Below are positions 1 to 10,944 of a DNA stretch of 64,000 bases, in pieces. The translations under genes were made by a program, and so were the position numbers. Positions within the stretch are counted from its first letter, which is position 1. Each line of letters begins with the position of its first letter. The DNA comes from Apoderus coryli (lineage: Eukaryota > Arthropoda > Insecta > Coleoptera > Attelabidae). The notes beneath the pieces were generated by a model. The model had not been told where the DNA came from and searched no databases. It saw only the letters and a program-made list of their open reading frames with translations. The stretch spans positions 2,108,001-2,172,000 of the forward strand of contig OU452199.1 of the NCBI GenBank assembly GCA_911728435.2, given 5' to 3'.

Positions 1-341
1 TCTTAAAATAACAGGTCCTTGTTCCTAACAGATTGGACAGAAGATTTCAACATATTAAGCCATTTGGCCTTTTTTAGAGTGTGGCTTATTCTATCGAATT
101 TCCGTATTCCAAACATTAATCTCAGACATGAGTTTTGTGTTTTTTGTATTCGAAAGCAGTCTCTCTGAAGCAAACAAGGACCATAGACATAATCACAATA
201 ATTAAATTGTGATAACACAAGCGAATCACAAAGTAGCGATTTGATCTGGAAACTTAATACATGCCTATTAGAAAATATCAATTTCAGTTTTTGGAGCAGG
301 AAGGAGACGTGATCAGCAAATTTAAGATTTTCATCGAATTA
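1..341 (-). mobile_element. LINE fragment (Jockey/CR1-like), 3' part, cut by the window edge
   Basis: The minus strand reads a C-terminal piece of a non-LTR retrotransposon ORF2, including SQFNYCDYVYGPCL and RIQKTQNSCLRLMFGIRKFD. This is the segment after the reverse-transcriptase thumb and matches the LINE copy at 12625-13047 (YGPCLDCSDKDRIQKVQKSC). No RT core is present. The copy breaks at 341 and resumes at 1094, with a plus-strand LINE inserted between. The 286-341 segment is the reverse complement of 1213-1263. It is a decayed fragment. Confidence 0.75.
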
Positions 342-1093
342 AATAAAAACTTATTTGTGTTACATTCCTTGAAGAGGTTTATGTGCGTGAAGTCGTTGCT
401 CTCGGTTTACTATGCTATGATTTACTCAGCGATTGCATATAATATAGTGGTCTGGGGTAGGTGCACTGAAGCTCTCAGAATTTTTATTCTGCAAAAACGG
501 GCAATCCGATGTATTTTTTTTGGCATTCCCTATTGAGGCAGCTGTCGGGAGGCATTTAGAGCCAATAAATTACTCACCGTCCCATCCATTTACTTGTATA
601 AGTTGTTGTCTGATATTTTTAAAAGCAAATATCTGACTCCCACCTGTGGCAGTAGTCATGATTATCCAACCAGAGGAAGAGATAGGTTGTACTTGCCGCG
701 TCCTAGGTTTGAGTTCTATAAGAGGTCACCATCATATGCGGGCTGTTTCTTATACAATTTACTTCCTGAGGACTTAAGGACCTGTCAGACCGAGAGGAGA
801 TTTAAGTATGAACTAAAGAAATTTTTGATTAACGGTACATTTTATATTGTGCAAGAATTTATAGATGCACTACAATAACACAAAATTATTTTAAATTGTT
901 GACACTTTTTGTTTTTCTTTGTTTGTTATTTCTGTTTGTATTTTTAACGTGTCCGTTTATCTGTATACTGTATATTATTTATTATTTCATTTAACCTTTA
1001 GGTAACTTTATCACAATATTGTAGACTTGCCAATGTATACATTTGTTATACCTTATGATGGCCAATAAATATTATTATTATTATTATTATTAG
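342..1093 (+). mobile_element. 5'-truncated LINE 3' end inserted in an older LINE
   Basis: Plus-strand reading from about 348 to 878 gives the C-terminal part of a LINE ORF2 (YSAIAYNIVVWGRC, FILQKRAIRC, RDRLYLPRPRFEFYKRSP). It is the same family as the longer copy ending at 58187. There is one in-frame stop near 535 and one extra Phe codon. A short 3' UTR follows, ending in AATAAA and an (ATT)n tail at about 1065-1093. Removing 342-1093 joins the two halves of the surrounding minus-strand LINE, so this copy is the younger insertion. Confidence 0.85.
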
Positions 1094-1150
1094 AACACCG
1101 AAATTTTTTGCCTTAACAGACACATTTAAAGGCTTATTTATCAAATTTTA
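1094..1150 (-). mobile_element. Continuation of the interrupted minus-strand LINE
   Basis: The reverse complement reads as RT-thumb sequence (NKPLNVSVKAKN) and joins on to 341 once the 342-1093 insertion is removed. The same peptide is read on the plus strand at 1166-1213, so the two pieces form a near-perfect inverted repeat with a short spacer. Confidence 0.55.
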
Positions 1151-1159
1151 AAATAAAAA

Positions 1160-1417
1160 TAGATAATAAGCCTTTAAATGTGTCTGTTAAGGCAAAAAAT
1201 CTCGGTGTTCTAATCGATGAAAATCTTAAATTTGCTGATCACGCCTCCTTCCTGCTCCAAAAAAGTTAATAATATGTTGAACCGACGACGATTGCACTCT
1301 CTGACATTATTTCATAAAATAATTACAAAGAGAAATCCACCATATATCTTCAATAAAATTACTGTTAGGACGGATGTTCATATATTTCCTATAGTCCTAT
1401 CAAAACAAGTGTAAAAT
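1160..1417 (+). mobile_element. LINE fragment, inverted relative to the preceding one
   Basis: The plus strand reads KAKNLGVLIDENLKFADHAS, then after an internal deletion LNRRRLHSLTLFHKIITKRN and PPYIFNKITVRTDVH. These match the thumb and tail segments of the 12358-14165 LINE family. No catalytic part is present. From 1418 to 1810 I see no gene. Confidence 0.6.
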
Positions 1418-1810
1418 ATGCCATGTGTTTTTACATACGTTTAAATATTCAGCGTAATCCAACGTTTACTTTTGTTGAGGCTTCTTTGACGGGAAACATT
1501 TTTAAAATAGTTCCCAAATCGTCAATTTTTCATTAAAGTCAAGTCATTAGAAATGAAGAAAGATTTGTGTGCGTCTCTTATGGAATCTACTCGCTTAAAC
1601 AACATACTAACTACTACTACAATGCTCTGCTGCCTTATTTTGAAATTATCGCCATCATTATTCGCGCAATAGCCTAATTAATCCGAAATATATTTACACC
1701 CAACACATGTGCAGATGCTAAATTAAACAAAAACTTAATTTCACCAGGTTTATTTTATTTTTTCCTATTTTTTTATAAAACACAACCGGCGAAATTTAGC
1801 ATATGCTATA

Positions 1811-2781
1811 CAGGGTGATTCGTTATGGTTGCAACAAACGAAAACTGGAGATTGCTGAAAGTGATTTAAGCATTTTTTGCCATTGAACCCATGTCCGCAA
1901 ATGCTTCGTTATCGAGATACAGGGTGTCCAAATTTAGTAGTCAAATTAACTTTCTTGTTCATTTCTCAAAAACTAGCTAACCGATTTCGACAAAATTTTA
2001 CATGCATTTGGGGACCGATAACCTAAAATAATCTACATTATTTTGGCTTTCATTAACTGTTCATTGGCGTAGATATAGAGGGCATTTGGGTAAATTTTAC
2101 TACATCCTGGAGACCGTCAAAGACACCTACTATTTTGTAATTAGGTGCTTGGTAAGCATCAAGAAGATGAAAGATTTTTAGAGAAAGTGCTCTGGTCAGA
2201 TGAAGCAACTTTTACTATAGATGGCATAAATACAAACATAATCAACATGTATAGTCTTTAAACAACCCTCGTGCTATTAGGCCGCGAAATTTTCAAGAAC
2301 GTTTTGATTTCTGGTAAACGTTATTTTGATTTAAATCTACCATTAACTTGCAATTTATCGGTTTGCATAAAAATGGTAGAAACCTCAACATCGACGTAAT
2401 TGACTTTTTTGTAGCTTATAAGTTGCTCTTTTTAACAAAGCAATAATTTAAAATAAAGAAGCTTGTCAAAGCTGTGTTTAACTAATTTATGTGTAAATTT
2501 TATCCAAATGCCCCCTATATCTACGCCAATGAACAGTTAATGAAAGCCAAAATAATTCAGAATATTTTAGGTTATCTGTCCTCAAATGCATGTAAAATTT
2601 TGTCAAAATCGGTTAGCTAGTTTTTGAGAAATGAACAAAAAAGTTAATTCGACCACTAAATTTGGTCACCCTGTATCTTGATAACGAAGCATTTGCGAAC
2701 ATGTGTTCAAGACAAAAAATGCTTGAATTGTTTTCAGGAATCTCCAGTTTTCGTTTGTTGCAACCATAATGAATCACCCTG
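1811..2781. mobile_element. Internally deleted Tc1/mariner element with long terminal inverted repeats
   Basis: The two ends are inverted repeats of about 285 bp (1811-2098 and 2494-2781). They begin CAGGGTGATTC and are flanked by TA on both sides (1809-1810, 2782-2783), the usual mariner target. The interior is only about 395 bp and keeps a remnant of transposase on the plus strand near 2147-2262, reading VLWSDEATFTIDGI, which is the first catalytic Asp region. The rest of the transposase is gone, so the copy is non-autonomous. From 2785 to 3270 I see no gene. Confidence 0.85.
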
Positions 2782-3279
2782 TATAGTAAGGTTAATTTCT
2801 CAGTTCACTGTGTCTCGAATTTTTAAAAGGAAAAAGTTAGTGAAAATTGCGGATATTTTCCGAAGAAGAATAACGCCGAAAAAGTTATCAGCTGCGACAG
2901 CCTAGAACATTCTATTCTTGAAAACCAAGGAGTAGAACAAGGAATGAGGCGAGGCACAGTCTTGTAAATTAGCACAGCTTAGCCTCACTCACTCAGTTGA
3001 ATTGATGTGATAGGGTCAACTAGTGCTCAGTTGCTGCTTAACTTCTCAGTTAATTGTCAACTAATATAATAAAAATTCTGATATTGACGTTGAAGGATAA
3101 CAAAAGTCAATGTCAATGTTACCGAGATGCAAAAAAAAAAAATATGTGAAGTTAATGTCCCAGTAGAGGTACAACGCAATAAATCTGTCGATAGTTTTTG
3201 ATTCTTTAAATAATGAGCTATATTGATGGTAAAAACGTTAAGTATAGTCTAGAAACTAATGAAATAAATTTCTACTTAC

Positions 3280-3460
3280 GCTTAAGCTCTCTTCCTTCAG
3301 GAGTACAAGGTCCTTCATCCAAAATACACTTAATGTAGTTGCCCAAAACGCGTTTGTTTCCCAAAATTTTATCGATATCCAAATTATCATATTTCGTAGT
3401 GTATTTTTGAGCAAAACATATTTGAATTATCACTAAAACAACCAAAATGAATCTCATCAT
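3280..3460 (-). CDS. CSP: Chemosensory protein (OS-D family), first coding exon only
   Basis: The exon encodes 60 residues plus one base of the split codon. Residues 1-17 (MMRFILVVLVIIQICFA) form a signal peptide. The mature start QKYTTKYDN is the canonical CSP N-terminus, followed by DIDKILGNKRVLGNYIKC and the first disulphide loop C-ILDEGP-C. The exon ends in GAG CTT AAG C followed by the donor GTAAGT (minus strand, 3279 downward), the same phase-1 position as in the other CSP genes here. The second exon, carrying the C-x2-C pair, should lie at lower coordinates on this strand. I could not find it in 1-3279, so it is probably outside the window, or the gene has lost it. CSPs are small secreted helical proteins that bind hydrophobic ligands. 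Confidence 0.88.
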
Positions 3461-3526
3461 GATGCCAAATTAACTATTAATAATTGATAAATTAAATCGT
3501 GACTACTCAAAGCATTCAAAGAGAAT

Positions 3527-3560
3527 AATGAATCAGGAACGTAACATACGAATTTTTATA
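3527..3560 (-). promoter_or_regulatory. Core promoter (TATA and initiator) of the minus-strand CSP gene
   Basis: On the minus strand TATAAAAATT starts at 3560 and a TTCATT initiator is centred on 3529, so the TATA box sits at -31, the textbook insect spacing. The predicted 5' UTR is about 70 nt, ending at the ATG at 3460. This is based on motif spacing only. Confidence 0.5.
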
Positions 3561-4447
3561 AAATTTTCCTTCTACGAAATGGCAAGGAAAACCTTGTTAA
3601 ACAAGAATAATTTCAAATGGAGGATAATTGGGTTTTTTATTTATTTTTATGATTATGAACAAATAACTGAGGACACATTTATATAAATAAACAGTATTCT
3701 AATGTGTATGTGAAAAAATGTGTAAACTTTATACAAGGTGACTTAAATTCATAATAGAATTCAATGTTTCGCCAGTACGTTTTCTTTGCATTTTAACTAA
3801 ATTGTTTTCCAAATACAGGTGTCATTTTGAATTGCCCACTATTTTGCTTGTTAGCAAAGTAAGATCTGTCATTTTTTGACATATTATGACAAGTAAAAAT
3901 CACACAAATGGTGGAAATTTTGTTAAAACAGTTCAAATAGTTCATAGTGTTTTGGTTAAGAAATTCGAGCTGTTGATGTTGGTACAAATTCATCATCATT
4001 TCTTGAAATGATGCCCGCAAGATCATGTGATTTAACACATTTGGGCATCTCTTTGGAGTTACAAGGTTTATGCCAGTGCTCGCCAGTTATTTGAAACACT
4101 TACAGACAATATTCGAGAACAAATGTGTGAAAATGTCAAGGGAAATTTCATCAACAGTATAATCCTGCAAAAGAGTAGCTGGAGCCCATCTGCCTGATAT
4201 TGTCTTTCATTATAAATTGCCTCTTTCCTTCTCTATCGAATGAAATAAAGATCACATGATATTTTACAAAAAATACGTGTTTTTCTTAAAAATCAAAATG
4301 AGACCTCTAAAAACTATAAAGCAATCAGTATTCCTTATGCCACAGATTAGAAAAAAGTAAGACTTTCAACAAATATACCGAAGCAACTAGTATCAGAACA
4401 GAAGAGTTGAATAACGCATCCAATGAACCATATAGGAATGCACTACC
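3561..4447. other. Stretch without a recognised gene
   Basis: There is an 81-codon minus-strand ORF at 3793-4038 with no domain I recognise. It may be part of an unidentified decayed transposon. Nothing else supportable was seen. Confidence 0.4.
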
Positions 4448-5245
4448 TTGAGAAGACAGAAAATAAACGTTCTTTACATTGTTCTCACAGTTAAGGGAAA
4501 ACACACATCGGTTATATCCAACCGCATGCAAATTGCATTAAACGAAATTAAAAACTGGTGCGACGCTGAGGGATTGAATATAAATCTCTCTCTGAATCTC
4601 TCGGGCAAAGTCCCACTATATTCCAAGCAGAGATCAACGCTATTAATCGTTGTGCTCAAGAATGCCTGCAGATAGGCATCCCGGAACGGCAGATCAATAT
4701 TATGTCAGGCAGTCAAGCACTGAGGTCTTACACCTTCACGTCAAAGCTAGCATGGGAATGCAAACAGACCCTAAAGCAACTGGCAGCTCAGGGGAAAAAG
4801 ATTACTCTGACATGGGTGCCAGGACATGAAGGCATAGAGGGGAACGAAGCGGTGGACCAACTTGCAAAAGAGGGCGCATACGCTCCGTTCTGCGGCCCGG
4901 AACCCATCTTTGGCCTTCCCAAAAGCTATATGAAGGAAGAACTTCGGAGATGGGAAAAGGAACAACTTAAGTACTACTGGAGAAACACTCCAGGCCTAAG
5001 ACAATCAAAAAGGTTTATCAAACCTTCAGAGGCCAACGCAGGGAAGCTTATCCAACTGGAGAGAAGCGACCTAAGGCGAATTACAGGCCTTTTTACGGGA
5101 CACCACCCAGTGAAGTACCAAAAAGATGGGCCTAACCGAGGACGACACTTGTCGGTTTTGCGAAGACGCAACAGAGACAACAGAACACGTGCTCTGTGAA
5201 TGCATGGCACTTTTCTGCAAAAGGCTAAAACACCTTGGAGGGATT
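4448..5245 (+). mobile_element. I/R1-type LINE fragment: RT end fused to RNase H and zinc knuckle
   Basis: The fragment begins with the end of an RT domain (MQIALNEIKNWCDAEGL) fused directly to the RNase H domain. RNase H motifs include IPERQINIM, ITLTWVPGHEGIEGNEAVDQ and a C-terminal CCHC-like motif, CRFCEDATETTEHVLCECMA. The TDGS segment with the first catalytic Asp is missing. The third catalytic Asp is Gly (IMSGSQ), so the domain is dead. The reading frame breaks near 4640 and 5125. It is a close relative of 25040-25980. Confidence 0.82.
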
Positions 5246-6539
5246 GGAGGGATCTATCGTGAAACGATACATTTTCCTATGTCACAGATTAGGAAGACTA
5301 AAAATTTTCAGGTTCAATTGGTATATCTTTTCCGTCAAGCACAGAACAAAAGCTCGATAACACTGACTAGGAATTGGAACCGCCTCTAAAGGCGAAGGTG
5401 AAGGAAACAGGACTGCACTGCTCAACCAACTCAATGTCGACTTGAAGCAGAACAGTAGGCATTACGACTTTCAGATTCCATTAATTTATAAGGATAGCCT
5501 CTGCCTCTAGGGAAATTATAAATTCTAAACACGTAGGTTCGTCAGACAGATCAAGCAACAGAGAAGAAAGGAAGAATATAATATCCATCGTTTATCTCTA
5601 AACCAACAAGCCATTAAAACTATGGCCACAACAGCATTTTGTGATTAGAATATTTAGTTGCAAGTTTTCCTTTTAAGTGTAAGTTTAAGAGTTTAGCTCG
5701 TGAAAAGCTTATGAGTTCTATTTTTAAGATTTGATGGTCGATATCCTCGTGAATTCATTTTAACTGTAACTTTGCTTTGGGCAGAGGCAACGGTTTGTTC
5801 TTTATTTGTAGAAAAGAATCACCAAAATTCTTGTAACAAGTCTGGATATTTCTTAAAAATTCGTATTTAAAATAGTTAGCTTTGAAGATTTTTATTATTA
5901 GAATATGTCTCACTACGTATATTTAAAATTAAGGCAATAAATACTAGTCAAAAGGAATTACCATCTTTAAGTATGATATTGCATACAAATGAGGTCATTA
6001 ATTTTGTAACAAACCTAAAAATTTCAAGCATAGCAATGATATACGGGGAACGACAGGTCATTCAACAAGTCGGTAAGTAAGAAAAAAAGAAGATCTTGAC
6101 AAAACTCGATTTTATTATTCAACCTAGTTACCTTCGAGAGCAATACAACGAGCATAGCGATTTTGCAACTTTACGATTGTATATAATCGAGCTTTTTTGT
6201 AATCTAAAAATTGCGTTGCACAGCATGTACCCCAGAATGGGAGGACGTATCGAAGATGGGATTCGAAGAGTGAAAATTAGACTGTTATGGAAGTTGACAA
6301 GTTAAGTTCTAACTGATCTTAACGCAAAACAGGCAGAGCTTTATTTTTTTGATAACGCATCAATGTGCAACTTTCACTTCAGGGAGCTGTCACTAACAAT
6401 GCCCAGAAACTTCACAGAACAAACGACGTCAATAGTGGAATTATTAAGTTCAAAAGACTGCAGCGCACCTTTATATGACACAGATTTAGTTTTTGCAGTG
6501 TTCAAGCACAACAGGTTAGAGTCACATCATGATTTGATG
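5246..6539. other. Stretch without a recognised gene
   Basis: 5246-5400 diverges from the LINE C-terminus. 6040-6130 resembles the end of a Tc1/mariner-type repeat, but I cannot pair it with another end. No exon with supportable coding content was seen. Confidence 0.35.
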
Positions 6540-7180
6540 GTGATTAAGTCTTTGGATATGGTACTATGAAGAGCCACACTATCTGGGCCGCCGTATCATC
6601 AGCAAAGAGACATACTTTACCGCTGATGTCTAAGCACGTAATGTCGTTGATAAATAGCAAAAATAAAATAGGACCCAACACCGAACCCTGTGGAACTCCA
6701 CAATCCATCGGCCTGCAAGAAGACACAGCCGCATTGACCCTCACACACTGACGTCTGTTGCTAAGGTACGATTTAAACTATCCCAGTGGAACCCCCCGAA
6801 TTCCGTAGTGCTGTATCTTGTTAATTAGGATGTTATGACTTACACAGTCGAATGCTTTGGAGAAATCACAGAAAATTGATGCTGTAAAGTGGAACATTGT
6901 TGAAGACGGAGAATATAGCATCATTAGTGCATTTGTTAGCTAAAAATCCAAATTGGTGGCTAGTTAATACTTCATATTTGTGCAGAAATTATAGAAGTCT
7001 CCTTTTAACCAGTCTTTCAATGATCTTGGATAGAGTAGATAGAAGTGCAATTGGACGATAGTTTGAAGCTTGATCCTTATCGCCACCCTTGTGCAGAGGA
7101 ATAATTATAGATGTCTTAAGGCATGATGAGGTGAAGAACTGTTCTTTTAGACATTGTCAGATTAAAAATTGCCTACATAT
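6540..7180 (-). mobile_element. LINE reverse-transcriptase fragment (Jockey/CR1-like)
   Basis: Minus-strand pieces in RT order are SIIIPLHKGGDKDQASNYRP (near 7100), [19 protein letters not shown] (near 6850), [20 protein letters not shown] (near 6680) and [10 protein letters not shown] (near 6600). The FADD catalytic pair is intact, but frames shift between pieces and the C-terminal part is missing. It is a dead copy. Confidence 0.8.
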
Positions 7181-8146
7181 TTGAAAAGGGCACTTATAAC
7201 TCTTCTGCATGGAGAATTACAAAGGCCACTCCCATGTTTTTAAAAATACTGGAAAGTATTATTATTAAGTAGTTTGTTTATCAATTCAAAGCCAATAAGG
7301 AACAGAAGACAATTCAGGTATTGTTAGACATCCACCAGTCGGCTGTTTTGACCGCTCTGGAGATGATAAAACGCATGTTGGGAAGAAAAAAAAGCGTTAG
7401 TGAATCAGGCGAATATTTATCATCCTCTTGTTCTATCATTGTGCGCACAATATCGATGTTGTTTGGAATCACAACAGATTTTAGTCAACATTCACGTGTC
7501 CAATGACTCACTGATGAAATTTCGCATCTCCTCTGATGATGCTCCATTACCAAATCTTGACCAAAGCGATTTAATGCATTCTTGTGGAGTTAAACTAGAA
7601 GAAAAGATTGATGACGGAAACATTTAACCAACCGCTCCGCAAAGTTTTCCAGTGTTTTCAGCAACAAATAGTGATCTATGAGGTGAAAAGCTTTCAGAAA
7701 ATCAGTGAACCTAAATTGCATCAATTTGCGCTGAGACTTATTTAAATATTTTTTATATTTTATCCACCTGGTTATTTGAAAAATAATAAACGATTATTGA
7801 TTTTGGGATACCTATTTCGCTAATTAGTTGTTTTCTTAATTACCTAGGTATTTATATTTCAGGTAAAATTGCTAATTATAAATATTAGTGTATTGCTTAT
7901 TATATGATGTAAATAAAATTAATTCTTAGAAAATTACTATGTTTTAATTATATATTCATGTTTTAACTAAACACCATTTCTCTATCTTTTTAATCAATTA
8001 AATTGAAGTGATGCACACTTGACAATTATTTGTTTTAAGTGTCGTAAATAATGTCAGAGTTTTTCATGGATAATGTAACTTTCGTACTGTTGTTTGCTAT
8101 TGAAGTTGCAGTGTTTTCGTGGTCTCATATTGGGTCTTGTTTTGCT
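7181..8146. other. Stretch without a recognised host gene
   Basis: A possible RT scrap on the minus strand near 7640-7735 reads FTDFLKAFHLIDHYLLLK, resembling the F-S-K-A-F-D-x-I-D-H motif. A 75-codon plus-strand ORF at 7400-7627 is unrecognised. The rest is AT-rich. Confidence 0.3.
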
Positions 8147-8399
8147 ACAGTACCTGCGTAGGTATGTACCTATTTATTATTGGAAACTGCAACCACGATT
8201 TCAAAAGAATTATACTACGCCACTGACTTTTGTTTACATGCACTCCTGTCACAGCATTAATAAGTACAGCATTCCGACTCCACGTTGGCACTTTGCAATA
8301 AACTGTGACGTATTCCGCTGCCATTTTGGGTTACAAGTCAGGTCCTGACTAAGAATAATTATAGTTTTCGGTTTCTAACCACAGTACTATATTTTAATT

Positions 8400-9000
8400 A
8401 TATAATAACAATAATACAGACTTTATTAGTAAAAAAGACTTTTTTATAAAAGTTGAAGCAGTGCTTCCTAACTTAACCTAAACGTAACTTATATTTTAGC
8501 TTAAACCTATCTGTTTTACATCGCTGGCCAAATTAAGTAGGTAGCTTATGTTTACAAATTAATTTGTTCTATTACGTGTCACACAGCGCTCTTAAACGAA
8601 AACCCCTGTAAACTTTTTATATTCTCCGGTAGAGCGTTGTAATATTTTGAAACTGTATAGGAAAATGACCGCTCAAAGATTGATGTTGAGTCTAGCGGTG
8701 GCGTAATGACAGTTTTATGAGGAATATTCACATCATACACCGATCCCCGGAACTTCAATCTTTCATATAAGTATTCCGCCTATTTCCATCTGATGATTTT
8801 TATTAATCAAAATTAGTGAATGAAAATCCGACGTTGTTTCATTCTTAACCAGCCGATTTCTTTAATCTTATTGCTAGCCTCTTTCACCCCTACGAATTCC
8901 ACATACAAGCCGTGTGCCTGAATTCTGCATCAACTGAATCCTGTTCTCAGCAATTTTAGTCAAACAAGGGCCATATATATATTGTCAATAATATAACCCC
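8400..9000 (-). mobile_element. LINE 3' fragment inside the P-like element
   Basis: The minus strand reads YGPCLTKIAENRIQLMQNSG and, further on, SIFERSFSYTVSKYYNALPE followed by NIKSLQGFSFKSAV and a stop. This is the C-terminal tail of the same LINE family as 12625-13047. It is 5'-truncated and frame-shifted. The 3' end is near 8400 beside an (AATA)-rich tail. Confidence 0.7.
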
Positions 9001-9179
9001 TAGCTGATTGCGTTATCATGCTATCTCGCCACGAGACAACTTGTGTTTATGATTTACTTTCATTTAGTTTAAAAACATATTAGATACTGCCATTTCGTAA
9101 TATAAATTTTACTGTTATACAAACAGTTGTTATAACCGTAAAATTATCTAGTATTCATCTTTATTTTTACTTATTACTC

Positions 9180-9282
9180 ATCTAACAGGATCTGTGGGGA
9201 AGCGAAAACAATGTTTAGAGCAAGTGTACCGCTTATTGGGACAACATTTTGCAGCACACACATGTCCTCCCTGATTGTTCAT
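9180..9282 (-). pseudogene. THAP-domain N-terminal exon (transposase-derived)
   Basis: From an ATG at 9282 the minus strand reads HVCAAKCCPNKRYTCSKHCF, then RFPTDPVR and a stop. The spaced cysteines followed by F-R-F-P-x-D-x-x-R are the start of a C2CH THAP zinc finger. The Trp and C-x2-H half is not found downstream, and no good splice donor is seen, so the domain is incomplete. It sits near the 5' end of the P-like element. Confidence 0.55.
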
Positions 9283-9633
9283 TGTATTAATCATAAGATA
9301 CGTTAATAAAGATAAAATCCTTTTAATTCTCACGAACACTATACCAAAAACGCAAAACACAGAATTAGATTTAAACACAATATTTATTTATCTCGTACAC
9401 GCCGACAATGAACTATATATTGAACACAGGAGTGAACGGTATCTATCTACGTTAATGCGATTATTGTGACTTTTTAACCCATAATGGCGGCATGCGCGAC
9501 GATATGCGCAGGACGGCTCGCAAGCGGAAAGTCAGAATACTGTATTATTTATTATACTGTGCTCCTGTCATTAAAAAGGTAAATATTGACCTTTATGTTG
9601 TGAAGACAAACATTGAAATTATATGACATTTCT

Positions 9634-9897
9634 TCTTCTTCTTCTGGTCCCATATGCAGACTTGCACGTTGGGGATCATCCTTACATTCTCCTCAATCAA
9701 TCACAAGGGTGTTGTCTTCCGAACGACGAAAGATGGTTGCCGCGTCCGGTATGTCGCACCAATCCCTGATGTTCCGGAGCCATGAGTGCTGTTTTCGGCC
9801 TGGTCCTCTTCGGCCTTCCATTTTACCCTGAAGGATGAGCTTCGGAATGGCGTAGCGCGGTCCTCTTAAGATGTGCCCCAGATAAGACACTTTTCGG
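9634..9897 (-). mobile_element. RTE-like LINE 3' end with a 9-bp target-site duplication
   Basis: The minus strand reads the end of the RTE-type ORF: SRKVSYLGHILRGPRY, KMEGRRGPGRKQHSWL and NIRDWCD, then a (GAA)n tail. Flanking GACATTTCT occurs at 9625-9633 and 9898-9906. Copy 2 of the host repeat, at 63133-63141, has a single GACATTTCT and no insertion. Confidence 0.85.
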
Positions 9898-9930
9898 GAC
9901 ATTTCTAAGTTTGTTTATTTTTCTGAAGTT

Positions 9931-10944
9931 GTAGCCGCTGTGTAATTTTTGCTTGATAGTACCGCTGATAAACCATTAGTAATTACTGAGCTTTTCATGA
10001 TGTCAGCATCAATACTGGTTTCAGGATCATCATGTGCTTTTAATAAATGGTATGTTGTGGTCGAGGCAGGCAAACCGTTCGAGAGTGTCGACGTAGACTA
10101 AAATGTTTTTTGCATATTGATACAACATCAGTACACTACAAATAAAATTTGTGTAAAATTACCTTAAAAATGGTAGGTAATATTATGCCCTGGTTTACGA
10201 TGTAAAAATTACATTGTTATATATGCAAATAAAAGCATGTATTGATGAGTAAATTTACAGAATAATAATTATTAGTACAAGGTTGATTAAATTTCATTCA
10301 AAAATAATTAAAACTATTTTTGAATCAAATTTAATGTAAGATTCCCATTATGGACATGTTTTAAATACAAATAAAGGCATGTCATGATATTATGTAAATT
10401 TGCATGTTTATTTTTTGATGTAATAATCCGTCTAAGTATCTGTAACTTATAAATTACTTGGATGATATGGTAAATATTACATATTAGTCGATATTGATTT
10501 ATTATGTAAAATCACCAGGACTTACAGCAATTTTTTGTAGTGTAGTATTTTCTTTTGGTTTGTGTTGCATACATCTATTACAAATAGTTAAAAATAATTT
10601 TCTTGTCTTAGAAATGCATACTTTCTCGTCTCTATGGAAGCAGTAAAATTCAATTTTCTCATAGTGTCGGCAGAAAAAAACTTTCCCATATGATGCACAC
10701 TTACTCTGTGACGACATGTAGTTTCAAAACACCCTGTAGAAATTTGTTTTAGCAACCTAATTTGATAAAAATCGCTGAAACATAGTATTTTCCCTAATTA
10801 CAACTCTATAACATCAGGATTTCATGCTCAAGTGACCAGAGGCTTATTTGTATTTAATAATAAAAGGTAAAAATAATTCTTTATAACTCATAATATGTAC
10901 ATGAGGTAAGAAATTATGATAAAATGTAAATAAAAAATTGAAAT
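9931..10944. other. Upstream region of the next CSP gene, no other gene recognised
   Basis: It is AT-rich. A 71-codon minus-strand ORF at 10502-10717 contains several Cys and His but no family I recognise. A clear TATA/Inr pair for the CSP gene was not resolved, although TATAA occurs near 10806 and 10882. Confidence 0.35.

Larger units (their letters stand above)
8250..9561 (-). mobile_element. P-superfamily-like DNA transposon remnant with THAP exon
   Basis: The ends form imperfect terminal inverted repeats of about 90 bp. The left end reads CACAGCATTAATAAGTACAG and the right end, read inward, CACAGTATAATAAATAATAC, with shared inner tracts such as GCCATTWTGGGTTA. Both ends are flanked by CTCCTGT (8243-8249 and 9562-9568), a 7-bp target duplication. 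It encodes a THAP-type exon about 280 bp inside its right end on the minus strand, as expected for the DNA-binding N-terminus of a P transposase. The rest of the transposase is absent, and a LINE 3' fragment (8400-9000) occupies much of the interior. P-superfamily assignment is inference from THAP, TIRs and the target duplication. Confidence 0.6.
8147..9930. repeat. Interspersed repeat, copy 1, split by two insertions
   Basis: 8147-8249, 9562-9633 and 9907-9930 together match the compact copy at 62976-63165 (shared tracts include TTATTATTGGAAACT, CACGATTTCAAAAGAATTA and AAATATTGACCTTTATGTT). In copy 1 the repeat is opened by a P-like element (8250-9561) and by an RTE fragment (9634-9897). Copy 2 has neither and acts as the empty site. 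The class of the underlying repeat is unknown. Confidence 0.75.

Noticed and set aside
3793..4038. 81-codon minus-strand ORF as a gene
   Set aside because: No domain, splice signals or neighbours support it. The length is within chance for AT-rich DNA.
7400..7627. 75-codon plus ORF as a host exon
   Set aside because: No recognised motif. It lies among LINE scraps and could be transposon-derived or chance.
10502..10717. Cys/His-rich 71-codon minus ORF as a zinc finger
   Set aside because: Cysteine spacing fits no finger I know, and there is no splice or promoter support.
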